From contig SPDT01000003.1 of assembly GCA_008477525.1 (NCBI GenBank), forward strand, positions 2,356,001-2,420,000: a DNA stretch of 64,000 bases, given 5' to 3'. Within the stretch, counting starts at the first letter, position 1. Each line of letters begins with the position of its first letter. The stretch is from Hypomyces perniciosus. Taxonomy: Eukaryota; Ascomycota; Sordariomycetes; Hypocreales; Hypocreaceae. Both the position numbers and the translations under genes were made by a program. Positions 1 through 12,907 of the stretch are shown piece by piece. Below the pieces are notes generated by a model. The model had not been told where the DNA came from and did not search any database. It saw nothing but the letters and a program-made list of their open reading frames with translations.

Positions 1-640
1 TCAACATTAACAACAACATTAACATCAACAGCAACAGCAGCATAGCCCCCGCTGTAAATATCACGCTTCCGACTAATTCCCTTCGCGCTGTATATTTATT
101 AGCTAACAGCGAAATTGCAGAAGAAAAATACCTAGTCAGTAAAGCGTGGTCGTAGTCGCCCCCTGAAGGTGGCTTGTCGCGGCGTTGGTCACTCAGCTAG
201 CCGAGCGGCCACGCCTATTGCTGCTCCTGCGCCGGCTAGTCCCGGCCAGTCTAGGCGTGCTGCGGCTGTTGCCGCTCTTGACGTGCACTTGGCTGCTGTT
301 CGTGAAGCACGCCTCGCTGCTGAGGCAGCTTTATCCTCGTCTTCATCAGCTCCTCCTCCTACTGCTGCTGTCCCAGCCCCTGCCCCTATCGCTGCTGCTG
401 CTACTCCAGAGGCTGCCTCTGCGGCTGCTCCCGCTACTACTTCTGCCTCTGCCACTGCCGCTGCCCCTGCTGCTATACTATTATCCCTTCCTTATAAAGG
501 TTACTTAAAGTCGGCAATTGCCGGTAAAAGAGACTTCACCTAGTATATTTCTATTGCCCGCTCTTAGCAGTATACTGCTTACTTTAATAGTAATTACTAA
601 TATACCCCTTAATAAGCTCCTCTTTAACTTGCCTATATTA
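1..640 (+). mobile_element. Gypsy-A-type 5' leader and gag-like region, copy 1 (cut by window edge)
   Basis: This stretch is colinear with 31,091-31,730, including the CAA/CAT-rich leader and the Ala/Pro-rich reading frame. In the second copy the same DNA lies inside the gypsy element bounded by LTRs at 29,987 and 39,222. I infer it is the leader and start of gag of another gypsy-A copy whose 5' LTR lies left of the window. It is GC-richer than what follows and keeps many CpA sites, so it has been hit less by RIP. The right boundary is approximate. Confidence 0.55.
169..543 (+). pseudogene. Ala/Pro-rich gag-like ORF, copy 1
   Basis: This is an open frame of 124 codons with long Ala/Pro/Ser tracts. 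The downstream half matches the ORF at 31,218-31,628. Upstream of its ATG the copy-2 frame codes for an AT-hook-like start (KRGRGRP). Here the equivalent bases read as stops or changed codons, so this copy begins internally. Past the TAG at 541-543 the frame continues with TAG/TAA codons where CAG/CAA would be expected, the usual RIP pattern. The function is not recognised from sequence alone. Its position after a gypsy leader suggests a gag-type protein, but composition-driven ORFs also occur on the opposite strand here. Confidence 0.4.
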
Positions 641-3600
641 CTTTATCTAATTATATACTCTACAGTTATTTAGTACTTGCATTAATTATATACTAGCTTT
701 TTTAAGCTGTAAGTAAAAAGAATAACTAGGTAAATATACTCTCTTTTCTTTATACACTTACAAGCTTATATAATTAAATAGTAACCTAGTGTAAAAAGGC
801 ATTGCGCCTTTAATTTAACCTGTTAGATAAAGAGAACTCAGTTTACCTTAAAGAGGCTACTGCCTTAGGCAATAGCAATAATAATAATAATGCCTTTTAC
901 GCGTAGGCGCGTAAAGGCTAAAAAGCTTTCAGAGAATAGTTATTGCAGTAATAAAATACACCCCCTATAGTATATAGCCTATACGCTAGAATTAACTAGT
1001 TTCCTATATTCTTATATATTCTATTCCAGTAACTATATATCTGCTAAGTTTAATAGTATTTTAAAGTGCTTAAAGCGCTGCTATAATAAAGCTTTAATAA
1101 GCCTATTAATAGATATAAAGTTAATAAAAAGATAAAAAACTGTAAATAATCTTTTCTAGTATTCCTATTAAAGCTATATATTTTATATATTAATATAATG
1201 TAAGTAAGTATTAATTTATATATTCTTTTTAATTATAAAATATACAGTTAATTAATTATTATAATTAATATTCCAATTAGCGCTAAGCTTAAATTTTATT
1301 TTTTAGAAAAGGCAATATAAACCTATAGCCTTTTTCGCTATTTAAATAAAGGCAAGTAGTTTAGCTTTTATTATAAATATATTAATAGTACTTTAGCGCA
1401 TTATATTCTATAGGATAAAGCCTAAGAAAAGTATAATAAAATACCTTTAAGATAATCTCTAAGTATTTATATTATTAGTAAAAGAAGTATTACTTAAAGC
1501 AGTTAAAACCTATATTTCCCTGCGCCCTTTATATTAAAGAGCTAAAAAACGCTATATATACAGATAGCAGATTAGCTAGTTAACTACTTTAAGGTACTCC
1601 TTACTAGGGTTAATTAGAAACTGTAATAAAGCTAAGGCGCTATAAGCTATATTAGGCTTTATTATAATAGCTATATAAAGCACTAATCCTACTTTCTTTT
1701 AATATATTTTAATAATTACTTTTAAAGCTTGTAATATACTCTTTTAAAGCTTTATAATAGGTATTAAAATTATAGGAAGCTATATATTTTTATTAAGCTT
1801 AAATTGTTTTGTAATCCTTTTAAAATCGGTTTTATAGGAAAGGTATATCCTATATTTTATATAAATATAGGTAATTTTAATCTTTAAAAACTACTGCGCG
1901 TCTCTTTTACTATAAAGCTTATACTTTACTTTTAAAGCATTTAATAGCTGAATATAAAAAGCTTTGTTATTATAATAATATACAATTAAAATATTATTTA
2001 TATAGAATATAATAAAGATCTTTTAAGCTTTATTATTGAAAAGATAGGGCTCTTTAAAGCTTGAGATTAACCTTTATTACCTTAAAGTTAAAGACAGTTT
2101 ATTAAACTACAGCTTTAGCGAGTCCTTTAAGCTATATAAGGCTTTCGCGAGCTTTAAATAAATATTTAGCTGCTTAAAACCCTTAAAGAGCTTATATATA
2201 ACTAGTTTTAAGTTCTTATTATTTAAAGCATTAAAAAAAGCATTCTTAATATTATATTACTTTAACTTAAAGTTAAATCTTACTGTAAAAGCAATAAATA
2301 TATAGAAAAAATACACTATTAATATAGCTATATATATACTTTCTATAATAAAGCGCTTTTATGAATCCCTGTAGATTATAAAATAAACTTTATAGTATTT
2401 TAGATTTTTATTTTAATTAAATTTATAAATAAAAACTTAATATACTAGTAATAGCTTTATTGTCGCCTTTAAGTGTAATATCTTTTACTAGGTTCCTTTT
2501 ATATATAGCGAATTAATATTATTGCGCGCAGTTTATTTAAACCTATTTTTAAATAAATATTTTATAAACTCCTTTTAGTCTTTTAGCAGTTTTATTAAAT
2601 TCTTTTAGTAAATAGTTAATTTATTAAAAGCTATACTTTTTTAAGAAAAAGATTTATAGTCTATTACTGCATTAAAAACAATAAATACTATTTCTATACT
2701 TTTTAATTTATTACTTATTAGCTTTTATTAATTAAATAGCAGTTAATATAGTATTAAATTAAAAAGCCTAGTAATTATTAAGTATATACTAGGCTTATTA
2801 TCCTTAAAAGCAGTGCTTAAAGTGCGCGTTTTAATCCTATATACTAGGAGGTATTTATTAGCCTTTTTTGCAGGTTATTTCCCTTAAAGTCTTAAGCTTT
2901 TACAAGTATTAGCTACTGCTTTGCCGTTTAAGGGATTACTAGCTAGCATTTCCTTAAAAGTTTACTTTTCTTTTATAGAAATAAGTAAGTCTTTTATATA
3001 TTAGTCTATTTTTAGCCTTAATAAACTATCCTCCTTTATTAGGTTATATACCTTTAATATATAAGGCTATTCTTCCGCTATATCCTTTTCTATAAAGAGG
3101 GGTAAGTTGCTTGCTAAAGCGTTACTTAAGGTTCCTGTTAATGCACTAATATTATCTTAAAGATTAACTGTTTTAAAGTAGCCTTTAATATTTAAAGACT
3201 AAAAGTGTCACAGGCTAGGCCATGTCTCCCGGAATCACGACTACGCCGAATCCGGAAATACGACCAATACTAGACCGCTTACCTAATTAGGAAACCACCT
3301 CGGCCACAACCCTATACGCACAACTATATAACGCATACATAGCTAGTATAGAGCTTCCTTCCTTCAGCTATAGATAGACAATACAGAGGTGCCCTAACTG
3401 CGTGCTTTCCAGTTAGGCTACACCCGTTACAAAAAGGTCCTTTTAAATACGCTAATAGTTTACTTAAAGCGTTTATTAAACTGTCCTTAATACTCTATAT
3501 CTTTATTACCTTTAAGGATATACTTTTTTCTTTTATATTACCTATAAAGGTATTCTTTACTGCAGGAATATATATAGGGAAGAGTTGAAATTCTAGCTTA

Positions 3601-4529
3601 TTTTCTTTAACTTTATTAAATAGTTTATTTAATTTAGCTATAGACAGCTTATCTGTAATCTCTTTATTGCTATTAAAGAAGCTAGTTTTATTAAACTGTA
3701 TATTCTTTATAATAATTACCTTTACTAAATAGGGTAATTAAATGCAATATATATTATTTATAGTATAGTTAATAAAATATCTAATTAGCCCTTTAAGTTT
3801 AGTTTTAAATTCTCTTTTTTTCCGGCTAGCCTTATAGTCTTTATTAAGTATATAAGCGCAGCAGCTATATATATAGAGCCCGCTTTAATCTAGCTATAAG
3901 TCTGCGGAAGGCTCCTTTATTAAAAGGGGTATAAAGTCGCGGAACTATTACTTTAATTTATCGATAGGTAATATTATATTAAGGCTATATATAGGACTTA
4001 TATTGATAATATATACTGCAGCTCTTGCACTTTTAAGCTATAAGTCGGTTAAAAGACCTGTAGCTTTAAGTATTTTAATCGACTTATTTATAACTTCCTA
4101 TCCTACCTATTCTAAAGTGCTATTTAGTTTATATATATAGGAAAAGGCAAGCTCTAGGATAATACCCTTTATATTAGCCTAAATCTAAAAGTATAATAAG
4201 CTTTTAACTGCAATTACAGCTTTTTTATTATTTTGCCTAAAAAAGTATATAGAAATATTATATTATATCTTTACTATACTTATAAAGTTAAAAAGAACAC
4301 TAAAAACAGTTTCCTATTCTTTATTTAATAAAAGGCGTATATATAGCTATATAGTATATTTTTCCTTAAGTACTAAAAGCTAGTTATCCCTATTATAGCC
4401 CCTAGGATAATCTTAAAGATCCTAGTACACTTTAAAAAACAGTCTTAGTACTTGTTTATTAGATAATCTGCGAGAGATAACCTGTTTCGCGTGCGTAAAA
4501 GTATAAGCCTTATATTCTATATATATAAT
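641..4529 (-). pseudogene. RIP-decayed Copia (Ty1) pol remnant, copy 1
   Basis: Reading the minus strand right to left gives Copia domains with many stops. Integrase-like sequence lies at about 4,520-4,200 and reverse transcriptase (RT) around 2,700-1,900. The RT-to-RNase H linker, with the Copia pattern of a 'pNIAYSALALLWFLtNPSKEH'-like stretch in copy 2, lies near 1,690-1,590. The catalytic box at 1,992-2,003 reads YINN in place of YVDD. A solo LTR interrupts it at 3,206-3,431, and it is cut on the right by the LTR at 4,530. It is colinear with 31,640-34,990 but extends further into integrase. Its left end against the gag-like region is not resolved. Confidence 0.75.
3206..3431 (+). mobile_element. 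Solo LTR of gypsy family A
   Basis: This 226-bp LTR begins TGTCACAGG and ends CCGTTACA, with the 5-bp target duplication AAAAG on both sides (3,201-3,205 and 3,432-3,436). The homologous site in copy 2 (about 34,287-34,291) is empty and carries a single AAAAG. It is the best-preserved copy of this LTR in the window. Other copies are at 29,987-30,211, 39,007-39,222 and, reversed, 25,780-26,006. Confidence 0.93.
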
Positions 4530-5113
4530 TGTTAAAAAGGAGGGCTAAAAAGCAAGGATTTCTGTGTAATTAGGTAACCTTCCTATTCTGGCTAGACCCG
4601 GAATTAGGCCCGACGCTAGGACCGAGTTCCGGAGGAACTTCGGTGTAAGTCAGGAAATTTCTGTTATCCTCAACGATAACAATTGAGCTAGGATCGGCTA
4701 CCCCGCCTACCCTAGATTCAATACAATGGGCATAATGGCTATTGTAAAAAATCTGACCAAAATGGTTTCCTGTTTGTATGGCCGTAAGTCGATTTGACCG
4801 ATTTTATATACAAATGAATTTTGCGGAAAATAGGAATACGGCCACAAACCCAATTCTGCCACCGCACACCTATTATTAGGTCGGAGGACTATTGTAGATA
4901 ATAAAGCTATTCTTTATATATATAATTATTTCTATATAAGCTGTATATTACTAGATATTTTATAGCTTTCTAGCTATTAGTTTAGTTATAATTTAATTGT
5001 TTATTTATTATTTACTTAACTATACTTTTAATTGTTTCTTTATTACTATATTATATATAGTTTCCTAGAAGCTATATATAAATGAGGTTTAGTATAACCT
5101 TATTATTTTAATA
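4530..5113 (+). mobile_element. Copia-E 5' LTR (E1)
   Basis: This is a 584-bp LTR of the window's most abundant family (E). It starts TGTTAAAAAGGAGGG and ends TTTTAATA, where the ancestral end was TTTTAACA. It is followed directly by the primer-binding site and a gag-protease region, so this is a 5' LTR rather than a solo copy. The element is cut at 6,866 by another insertion of the same family. Confidence 0.9.
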
Positions 5114-5127
5114 GGTTATAAGCCTAG
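5114..5127 (+). other. Primer-binding site of Copia-E (E1 element)
   Basis: GGTTATAAGCCTAG follows the LTR immediately. Allowing for RIP, the ancestral form would be GGTTATGAGCCCAG, complementary to the anticodon arm of initiator tRNA-Met. That half-tRNA priming mode is known for Drosophila copia and related elements. The same motif follows the LTR at 18,378. Confidence 0.7.
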
Positions 5128-6866
5128 GAGAGTTTTCCTTACGTCTCTATTAATAGATTTTTCTTAATGGTTATAGTACTTCCCTTAACGCTATTACAGT
5201 ACTTATAGCGGGTTTTTATAGTATTTATCCTAATGCTTATATTAATACTTTTAAGATTTTTTAGCTATTTAAAGCTATTCCTAGGCTTTTACTATAAATA
5301 CTATTGCAGCTATAGTAATACTACTTATATTATATCTTTTATATACTATATAGTATATTCTTTATTTTAATAGGATATAGGTTTAATGTTAGTAGTATAA
5401 GTTAACCTATTAAGGCTTTTAGTAGTTTTATTTCTTTAATTAAGGATAATAGCTCTTTTTAATAGTAAAGGGATCTATTTATTTAAATATAGAATATAAA
5501 ATAAAAGCTTTAGGTGTAAAGGGCTTTTACTAAGACAGTTAAGGTATAGTTAAAAGGTTAAAATACTATTATAATGCAGTTAAATAATACTTTAGTTAAC
5601 TTAACTACTATTATTTTAGGTCTTTAATCTTAATAGACTACTACTTTAATAGAAATTAACTTTATAGCCTTTATATTAATGCTAATATAAGCTTTTACTT
5701 TTATTTTTATATTAATCTAGGTTTTATTTATATTTATTCTTTAACTTTAAAATACTATTTTTACTTTAAATAATAGTTTTATTAAAAAGCTATTAAAAAA
5801 GGTTTATAGCTTTGTAAAAAACCATAAACTAATAGGTTTTAATAACTTTAATTAATAGAAATAGTCTTTAAGTATTATATTAAAGGCTATAAATTATTAT
5901 ATTTTTATAGAAAATCCTATAATTACGAATTCTTTATTTAATTTAAAATAGGCTTTATTATTTATATTTATTAGGGATAATTTAATAGCTATTCCTGCTA
6001 TAACTATTATTTAGATTGAAAGCTTAAAAGAAGCATTTTTAGTATTAAAGAGATAATATAGTTACTTTAATACTTTATAAAGAGATTCCCTTTATAGGGA
6101 ATTTTATTTATTAAATTATAGTAATTATAAAAGATTTTTAGCTAAATTTAATACTACTTTTAATAGCTTAGTAGCTAATATAGCTATTTTAAAGGTTAAT
6201 ATTAATATATTAAATTAAGTAAATTAATATTTAAATGCCTTAGAAAAGATTTATTTTTAATAGGCTAAGAAAATTAAAGGAACTATTAGATTTAGTGGAG
6301 CTATTAGGTAATCTATTAAAGGTTTTAATATTTAATTCTTTATAGTAGATATATTAAAAGAAACTCGGAATCTACCTTTAACTATATATAAGGTTAATAA
6401 GGCCTTAGGCCCTTTTAAGTCCCTTAAAGATTAAAAGCTAGCTTTTAATTCTAATAAAAGGAAAGGAAATTAAAAGAACTAAGAAAATTAAAAAAATTAA
6501 AAGAATTAAAACCAAAACTAGAAAAAAGCTATAAAGGATACTGCTTTTACTAGTATATATTATTTAGCTACTAGGGAGTATAGTTTACAAGAGTTATTAA
6601 AAGAGTCTTTTATTACATTTATTAATAATTTAGATAGTAACTCAAATCTTTTATAAGCCTTAAACGCTAAAAAAAAGTAAAAAATCTCTTAAGCTGTCTA
6701 AATCTTTTAAAAAACCTAAACCCTTTAGATTTCCTATTTAATATAGTCTATTATATAATACTAGATCTATAGTTTATATAATTAATTTTAAGACATAGTT
6801 TATAGATTATAGATTTAATAAAGGGGATTTAAGTATTATTTATATTAGCGGGGGCCCTGTTACCTT
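5114..6866 (+). pseudogene. Copia-E gag to protease region, truncated
   Basis: The region is colinear with 18,378-20,020 of the full-length element. The gag-like frame runs through about 6,250-6,650 and contains a Lys/Asn/Gln-rich stretch. It is followed by a protease/pre-integrase segment near 6,720-6,860 in which the copies share a 'YNTRSIVYIINF'-like string and a later GG-P-VTF string. Many in-frame TAA/TAG codons and loss of CpA indicate RIP. It ends where the reverse-oriented LTR at 6,867 inserts, so all downstream pol domains of this copy are missing. Confidence 0.75.
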
Positions 6867-7447
6867 TATTAAAGTAACAAGGTTATACTAAACCTTATTT
6901 ATATATAGCTGTTAGGAAGCTGTATATAACGCAGCAATAAGGAAACGACTAAAAGTGTAATTAGGTTAATAATAGATAAACAATTAAATTATAACTAAAC
7001 TAATAGCTAGAAAGCTATAAAATATCCAGTAATATACGGCTAGTATAAAAGTAATTGTATAAATAATAGCTTTATCTTTTATAATAGTCCTTTAATTAAA
7101 TAATAGGTATATAGCGGCAGAATTAGGTTTATAGCTATATTTTTATTTTCTATAAAACTTATTTATATAGGAAATCGGCTAAATCGACTTATAGCTACAT
7201 AAATAGGAAACTATTTTAGTTAGAATTTTTATAATAGCTATTATAGCTATTATATTAAGTTTAGGGTAGGCAGGGTAACTAGTCCTAGCTTAATTATTAT
7301 CGTTAAAAATAACAGAAATTTCCTAACTTATATTAAAGTTCCTTTAAAAGCTTGGTCCTAGTGTTAGGCTTAATTCTAGGTCTCGCTAGAATAAAAAGGT
7401 TACTTAAATAGACTGAAATCCTTACGTTTTAGCCCTCCTTTTAAATA
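6867..7447 (-). mobile_element. Copia-E 3' LTR (E2) of minus-strand element
   Basis: This is a family E LTR in reverse orientation. Its inner (right) edge abuts CTCCCTCGAAA, the complement of the polypurine tract that precedes the plus-strand 3' LTR at 24,136. It is therefore the 3' LTR of a minus-strand Copia copy that extends to 12,907. Its left edge interrupts the E1 element. Confidence 0.85.
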
Positions 7448-8710
7448 CTCCCTCGAAACTAAATACTATCCTATATAACTTTAAACTAAATATAGAATGT
7501 AAATATTAGAAAGTAACTAAAATATAAATAAAAATAAAAAGGATAGCTAATAGAGCTAAAATAATAGGAATAACTAGGATAGTTAATAGCTAGAAAATAG
7601 CTAATAACTATAAGAATAAAAGGATAAGGATTTTAGGTATAAACTTTAAGTAAAAGCTTAAGATTAAAGAGACTTATAAAGTTCCTTAATTTTAGACCTG
7701 GAAGAGGCTTAGTAAACCTGTCAGCAACCATTTTACTAGTTTCTAGATAGCTAACTATAATAACGCTATTTTTTACCTATTCCTTAATATAATTAAACTA
7801 TAATAGAGTATATTTTATTCAATTATAAAGGGTAGGGTTATTTAAGGTAGAAATAGTACCTTTATTATTGTGAAGTAAAGAGATTAGCTGTTTAATTGGT
7901 CGATCTACCTTTTTATATAGGCCAATAAGCTACTAAATCTTTTTAGTAGCTTTTATAAAAGCTATAAACTCTGCTTTTAGTATAGAAAAAACAGATAATT
8001 AAGCCCTTTTTTAATTTCCAGCTAATTAGCCTATTAATAACTATAATTATATAGCCGTAAATTAATCTACTTAATTCTTTATCGCTAGTAAAATTACTAT
8101 TATAATAATTAATAGGTATAAAACTAGATTTTCTAGTATATTAAATAGCTAGATCTTAGGTATTATTTAAATACTATAATAGATTGCAGGCTATATTTAA
8201 GTGCTCTTTATAAAGGCCTTGAAATTATCTAGTTAACTATTAGATTAAAAAACTAGTATTTACTTAAATATAAATAGTTAAGTAAATAATAGTATTAATT
8301 ATAACTTAAAAAAGCTTGGTATTAGCTTTATTTAGTTTAAATACAGTTTTATTAGTTAAAAGAGAAGGCTGTAAAGGTAATTAAATAGGTTTAGAGTTTT
8401 AAAGGTTAAAAAACTTTATAGCTTTAGTAATATATTATTTCTAGGAAAGTTAAAGAAAGCCTTTTTTTTATCCTTAACTATCTAAACCTTTAAAAAGAAA
8501 AAGGTAAGGCCGTTATTTTTTATAGTATAGACTTTATTAAAAGCTAGCTTTAGCTAAACTATAGCTTTTTTATCTAGTTTAATAAAAAGACAGTTATCTA
8601 TATAAATAATAATAAAAATACTGTTATTTAAATTATAAAGGATAATAGAGTTAAAAATTAAAGGATTATATCCTAATTTATTTTTAAGGCTTATAAAGCC
8701 TATTGCTATT

Positions 8711-9290
8711 TGTTAAAATAACGAGGTTATACTGAACCTTATTTAAGTGCAGCTTCTAGGAAGGTGCACCCAACGCAGCAATAAGGAAACGACTGAGAGT
8801 CTACTTGGGTTAACAATAGATAAACAATTGAATTGTAACTAAACTAATAGCTAGAAAGCTATAGAATATCTAGTAATATACGGCTGGTGTAGAAGTAATT
8901 GTATAAACAATAGCTTTGTCTTTTATAATAGTCCTCCGACTAAATAATAGGTGTGCGGTGGCAGAATTGGGTTTGTGGCCGCATTCCTATTTTCCGCAAA
9001 ATTCATTTGTATATAAAATCGGTTAAATCGACTCACGGCCATATAAACGGGAAACCATTTTGGTCAGATTTTTCACAATAGCCATTATGCCCATTATATT
9101 GAATCTAGGGTAGGCGGGGTAGCCGATCCTAGCTCAATTGTTATCGTTAAGGATAACAGAAATTTCCTGACTTACACCGAAGTTCCTCCGGAACTCGGTC
9201 CTAGCGTCGGGCCTAATTTCGGGTCTAGCCAGAATAGGAAGGTTATCCAAATACACTGAAATCCTTACTTTTTAGCCCTCCTTTTTAACA
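8711..9290 (-). mobile_element. Solo Copia-E LTR (E3)
   Basis: This 580-bp reversed LTR has the perfect 5-bp duplication CTATT (8,706-8,710 and 9,291-9,295). It is inserted within the RT region of a minus-strand copy of its own family. It carries far fewer RIP changes than its host element, so it arrived later. Confidence 0.94.
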
Positions 9291-11930
9291 CTATTCTTTA
9301 AAGGACTATTATAAACTATAAAAAGCTTTCTATAACTAAATAACCTAATTTATATTAAGGTTATAACCTAGCTTTTTAAAAATAGATTTAACTTTGAAGG
9401 AAACTTAACTGGTATAGTCTTTAAACCTTTTAAGGAAGTTAAAGAAAATAGTTTCTTTAAGTATCCTATTAAGGAATATATTAATAAAGTCAATTTATTT
9501 AATTTCCTAGTTATAGATAGTAGCTAGGGATAATAAAAGCTGCTAGGTAAAAGGAATAGCTGTTAATACAAACATTTAGTTAAAATCTATTCCTTTTAAT
9601 TATTAGAAACCCCTAATAACTAGCCTAGCTTTAAATTTTATTATTTTATTATTCTAGTCTTTTTTAACCTTTAAAACTAATCGACTAATAATAGGATTCC
9701 TGCCTTTAGGAATACTATTACACTTAATAAAAGTAAAGGTATATTATTTAATTAGCTAGTCAAATTTGCTATAAATTGCTGCTAGCTATTTAGTTTTATT
9801 AAGACTATAAAGTATTTGCTTAAGCGTTTAAAGGTCTTATACTAGAGTGGCTAGAAAGGCTAGCTTTTTAATACTATTATAGAGAAAGTAAAATATATCT
9901 GTATTTATAAAATCCTCTATAACTGCAGAGTCTTTTATAATTAATATAGGAATAAAACTAGGAATAAAGGGAATAGTAGTAAGTACTCTCTCTAGAATAA
10001 AGTTAAGGAGTAAGGGATTAATATCTTAAAGGCTATAAATTATTTAATCTAATAAATCTAGCTTTATTTCTCCCTTTAATTCCTTATTATCTTAACCTAT
10101 ACTAGGCTTTAGGATTTAAAGTTTAGGAATTTTATTTTTATATAGTTTTATAGTTAACAATTTAAAGACTATATATTTAGTTAAAATATAAATAAAATAG
10201 GTATTACTACTTAAAACTACTAGTGGTCTTTTAATTTTAGTTTTAAGGGCTAATTTATAGCCTTTAGCCTTTTATTTTTATAAAATAAATACTTTATAAT
10301 AAAAGTTAATAATTCTATATTTTCGCAGATTAGGCTTATAATCTTTATTAAGGTTTAGATCTTTATATAATTTTTAATAAAAGGTAAAGTCCCTATTAGT
10401 AATAGCTATATAGTTAATTAATTTAAGAACTATAATAATAATAAAATTTTAAAGATATAGCAGTAAGTTAATTACTATAATAGTAGCCTATAGCCTATTT
10501 AATAAGACTTTAATAAAGTATTTTATTAAACTATTTTATTTATAAATATAAAGGCTACTATAGGAATATATAATTCTTAAAGAAAAAAACTAAGTTTAAA
10601 GTTCCTAATTAATTTCCTTTTTACTATTATAATAAAATTCTTTAAAATACCTATTATATTAGGTTTTAAGGCTATTTATAAAGCTTTATATAATTAAAAA
10701 GGTAGGTTTACTATAATCTCTTAAAAGTAATAGCTACCTATATCTTAATTTTCTATTAATAATTAAAAGACTAATAAAGGCTTTATTATAAAGTATTAAC
10801 TTTATAGAGAAAGTATTAGCTTTTAAAGAATTTAAAAAGGCTAGTAAATTAAGAATAAGTTTTAAATTAAGCCTTTTAAAAGCTTTTCCTTTATTATATA
10901 CTAAGTAATAGAATTTAATCTCTTTAATAAAATTAAAGTTAAAAATTCTAATAGTTATTTTAATAGTTTTCTTTAATAGACTTAAACTAATATAACCTAG
11001 TCTTTTATATTATAAAATAGCTAGCTTTAATAGCTTATAGTTAAAATTATTATTAATAATAGTATTTTCCTTTTATTTAGATAGCTTAATAACTTCTAGA
11101 TCTTTAGTAATAAAGGATTCCCAAGGTATATAGGGCCTTTCCTTTATAAAGATATCCTTTATAAGTTTATTCCCCTTTATTTCTTTAGGCAATAAAGGTA
11201 TATAAGGCCCCTTTTCCTTTACTTAGCTTAAGGTTTCAAGGAGTTTAGAGAGATCCTTTCCCTTAAAATTATTTTTCTTTATAAGCCTAGGACTAAATCT
11301 AGTTAATTGTTTTTTTAAAGCTATTACTTTTAGTATAGCAATATATTCCTAAGCTTTTTCTTTACTAATAGCAGGAATTTAAACCTATATAAAGCTATAA
11401 ACTTTATAGCTATTTATATAGCTATATAGTATAATATATCCTTTAATTATAAAGGAAAAATAATATTTAAAGGATTTAATAGCCTTATTAGCTATATAGT
11501 TTTTATAAAAAAGTATTATATTATAGATATCCTTTAATTTAGTAATAATTTAAGCTCTTTATAAGGTTTATAGTTAGTTATAGGTAATAGAGGGTATTTA
11601 GTAATTTTATTTCTTTATAGTTATTATTTTTATTAAAGATATTAAAAGTAACTCTACCTATTTCTTTAAAAGTAATAAGGCCTTTACTAATATAAATAAT
11701 ACTTAAATCCCTTTTATTAAATCTATAGTCTATAAACTATTTCCTAGAATTAACTATATAAACTATAGATCTAGTATTATACAATAAACTATTTTAAATA
11801 AAAAGTTTAAAGGGTTTAGGTTTTTTAAAAGATTTAAAAGGCTTATAAGGTTTTTTGCCTTTATTAGTATTTAGGGCTTATAGAAAATCTCGATTATTAT
11901 TTAAACTATTAATCGATTTAGTAAAGACTC

Positions 11931-12511
11931 TGTTAAAAAGGAGGGCTAAAAAGTAAGGATTTTAGTGTATCTAGGAAACCTTCCTATTCTGGCTAGACCC
12001 GGAATTAGGCCCGACGCTAGGACCGAGTTCCTGGAGGAACTTTGGTGTAAGTCAGGAAATTTCTGTTATCTTTAACGATAATAATTGAGCTAGGACTAGC
12101 TACCCCGCCTACCCTAGACTCAATATAATAGGCACAATGCCTATTGTAAAAAATCTGACTAAAATGGTTTTCTGTTTATATAGCTGTAAGTCGATTTAAG
12201 CGATTTTATATATAAATGAATTTTGCGGAAAATAGGAATGCGGCTATAAACCTAATTCTGCCACTGTATACCTATTATTAGGTCAGAGGACTATTATAGA
12301 AGACAAAGCTATTATTTATACAATCACTTCTACACTAGCTGCATATTACTAGATATTCTATAGCTTTCTAGCTATTAGTTCAGTTACAATTCAATTATTT
12401 ATTTATTGTTAACCCAATTAAACTCTTAGTTATTTCCTTATTGCTGCGTTATATACAGCTTCCTAGAAGCCATATATAAATAAGGTTTAGTATAACCTTA
12501 TTATTTTAACA
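11931..12511 (+). mobile_element. Solo Copia-E LTR (E4)
   Basis: This 581-bp forward LTR has the perfect duplication GACTC (11,926-11,930 and 12,512-12,516). It is inserted in the gag-protease part of the minus-strand Copia, opposite to that element's orientation. Confidence 0.94.
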
Positions 12512-12907
12512 GACTCTTTTAATAGCTTTTCTAAGCTATTTTCCCTAGTAGCTAAATAATATATACTAGTAAAAGTAGTATCCTTTATAGTTAGTTTCTA
12601 GTTTTAGTTTTAATTCTTTTAATTTCCTTTCCTTTTATTAAAGTTAAAAGCTAGCTTTTAATTAAGGGACTTAGAAGGCCCTAAGGCTTTATTAACTTTA
12701 TATACAGTAAAAGATAGATTCCTAGTCTCTTTTAATATATCTGCTATAAAAAACTAAATATTAAAACCTTTACTTAATTGCTTAATAGCTTTACTAGATT
12801 TAATAGTTCCTTTAATTCTTTTAGCTTATTAAAGATAAGTTTTTTTTAAGGAATTTAAACATTGATTTACTTAGTCTAATATATTAATATTAACCTTTAA
12901 AATAGCT

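Larger units (their letters stand above)
7448..12907 (-). pseudogene. Copia-E gag-pol, minus strand, 5'-truncated
   Basis: On the minus strand, from right to left, there are gag and protease (12,907-12,512 and 11,930-11,700), GAG-pre-integrase (about 11,040) and integrase. RT is split by a solo LTR (about 9,800-9,291 and 8,710-8,340) and is followed by RNase H and the C-terminal tail (about 8,330-7,690). The RT box at 8,593-8,604 reads YIDN, with the second Asp lost. Two solo LTRs of the same family (8,711-9,290 and 11,931-12,511) are inserted in it. The 5' LTR and early gag are missing, and the copy stops abruptly at 12,907. Frequent stops and CpA loss mark it as RIP-dead. Confidence 0.85.

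Noticed and set aside
185..508. Leu-rich and Ala-rich ORFs on other frames at 185-508 (+) and 189-455 (-)
   Set aside because: They are composition artefacts of the GCT-rich Ala/Pro repeat and lack any domain.
4530..5113. Family E repeats as MITEs (ends TGTTAAAA...TTTTAACA look like inverted repeats)
   Set aside because: Two copies are followed by a primer site and gag, and two adjoin a polypurine tract or pol end. The 5-bp duplications and TG...CA ends fit LTRs.
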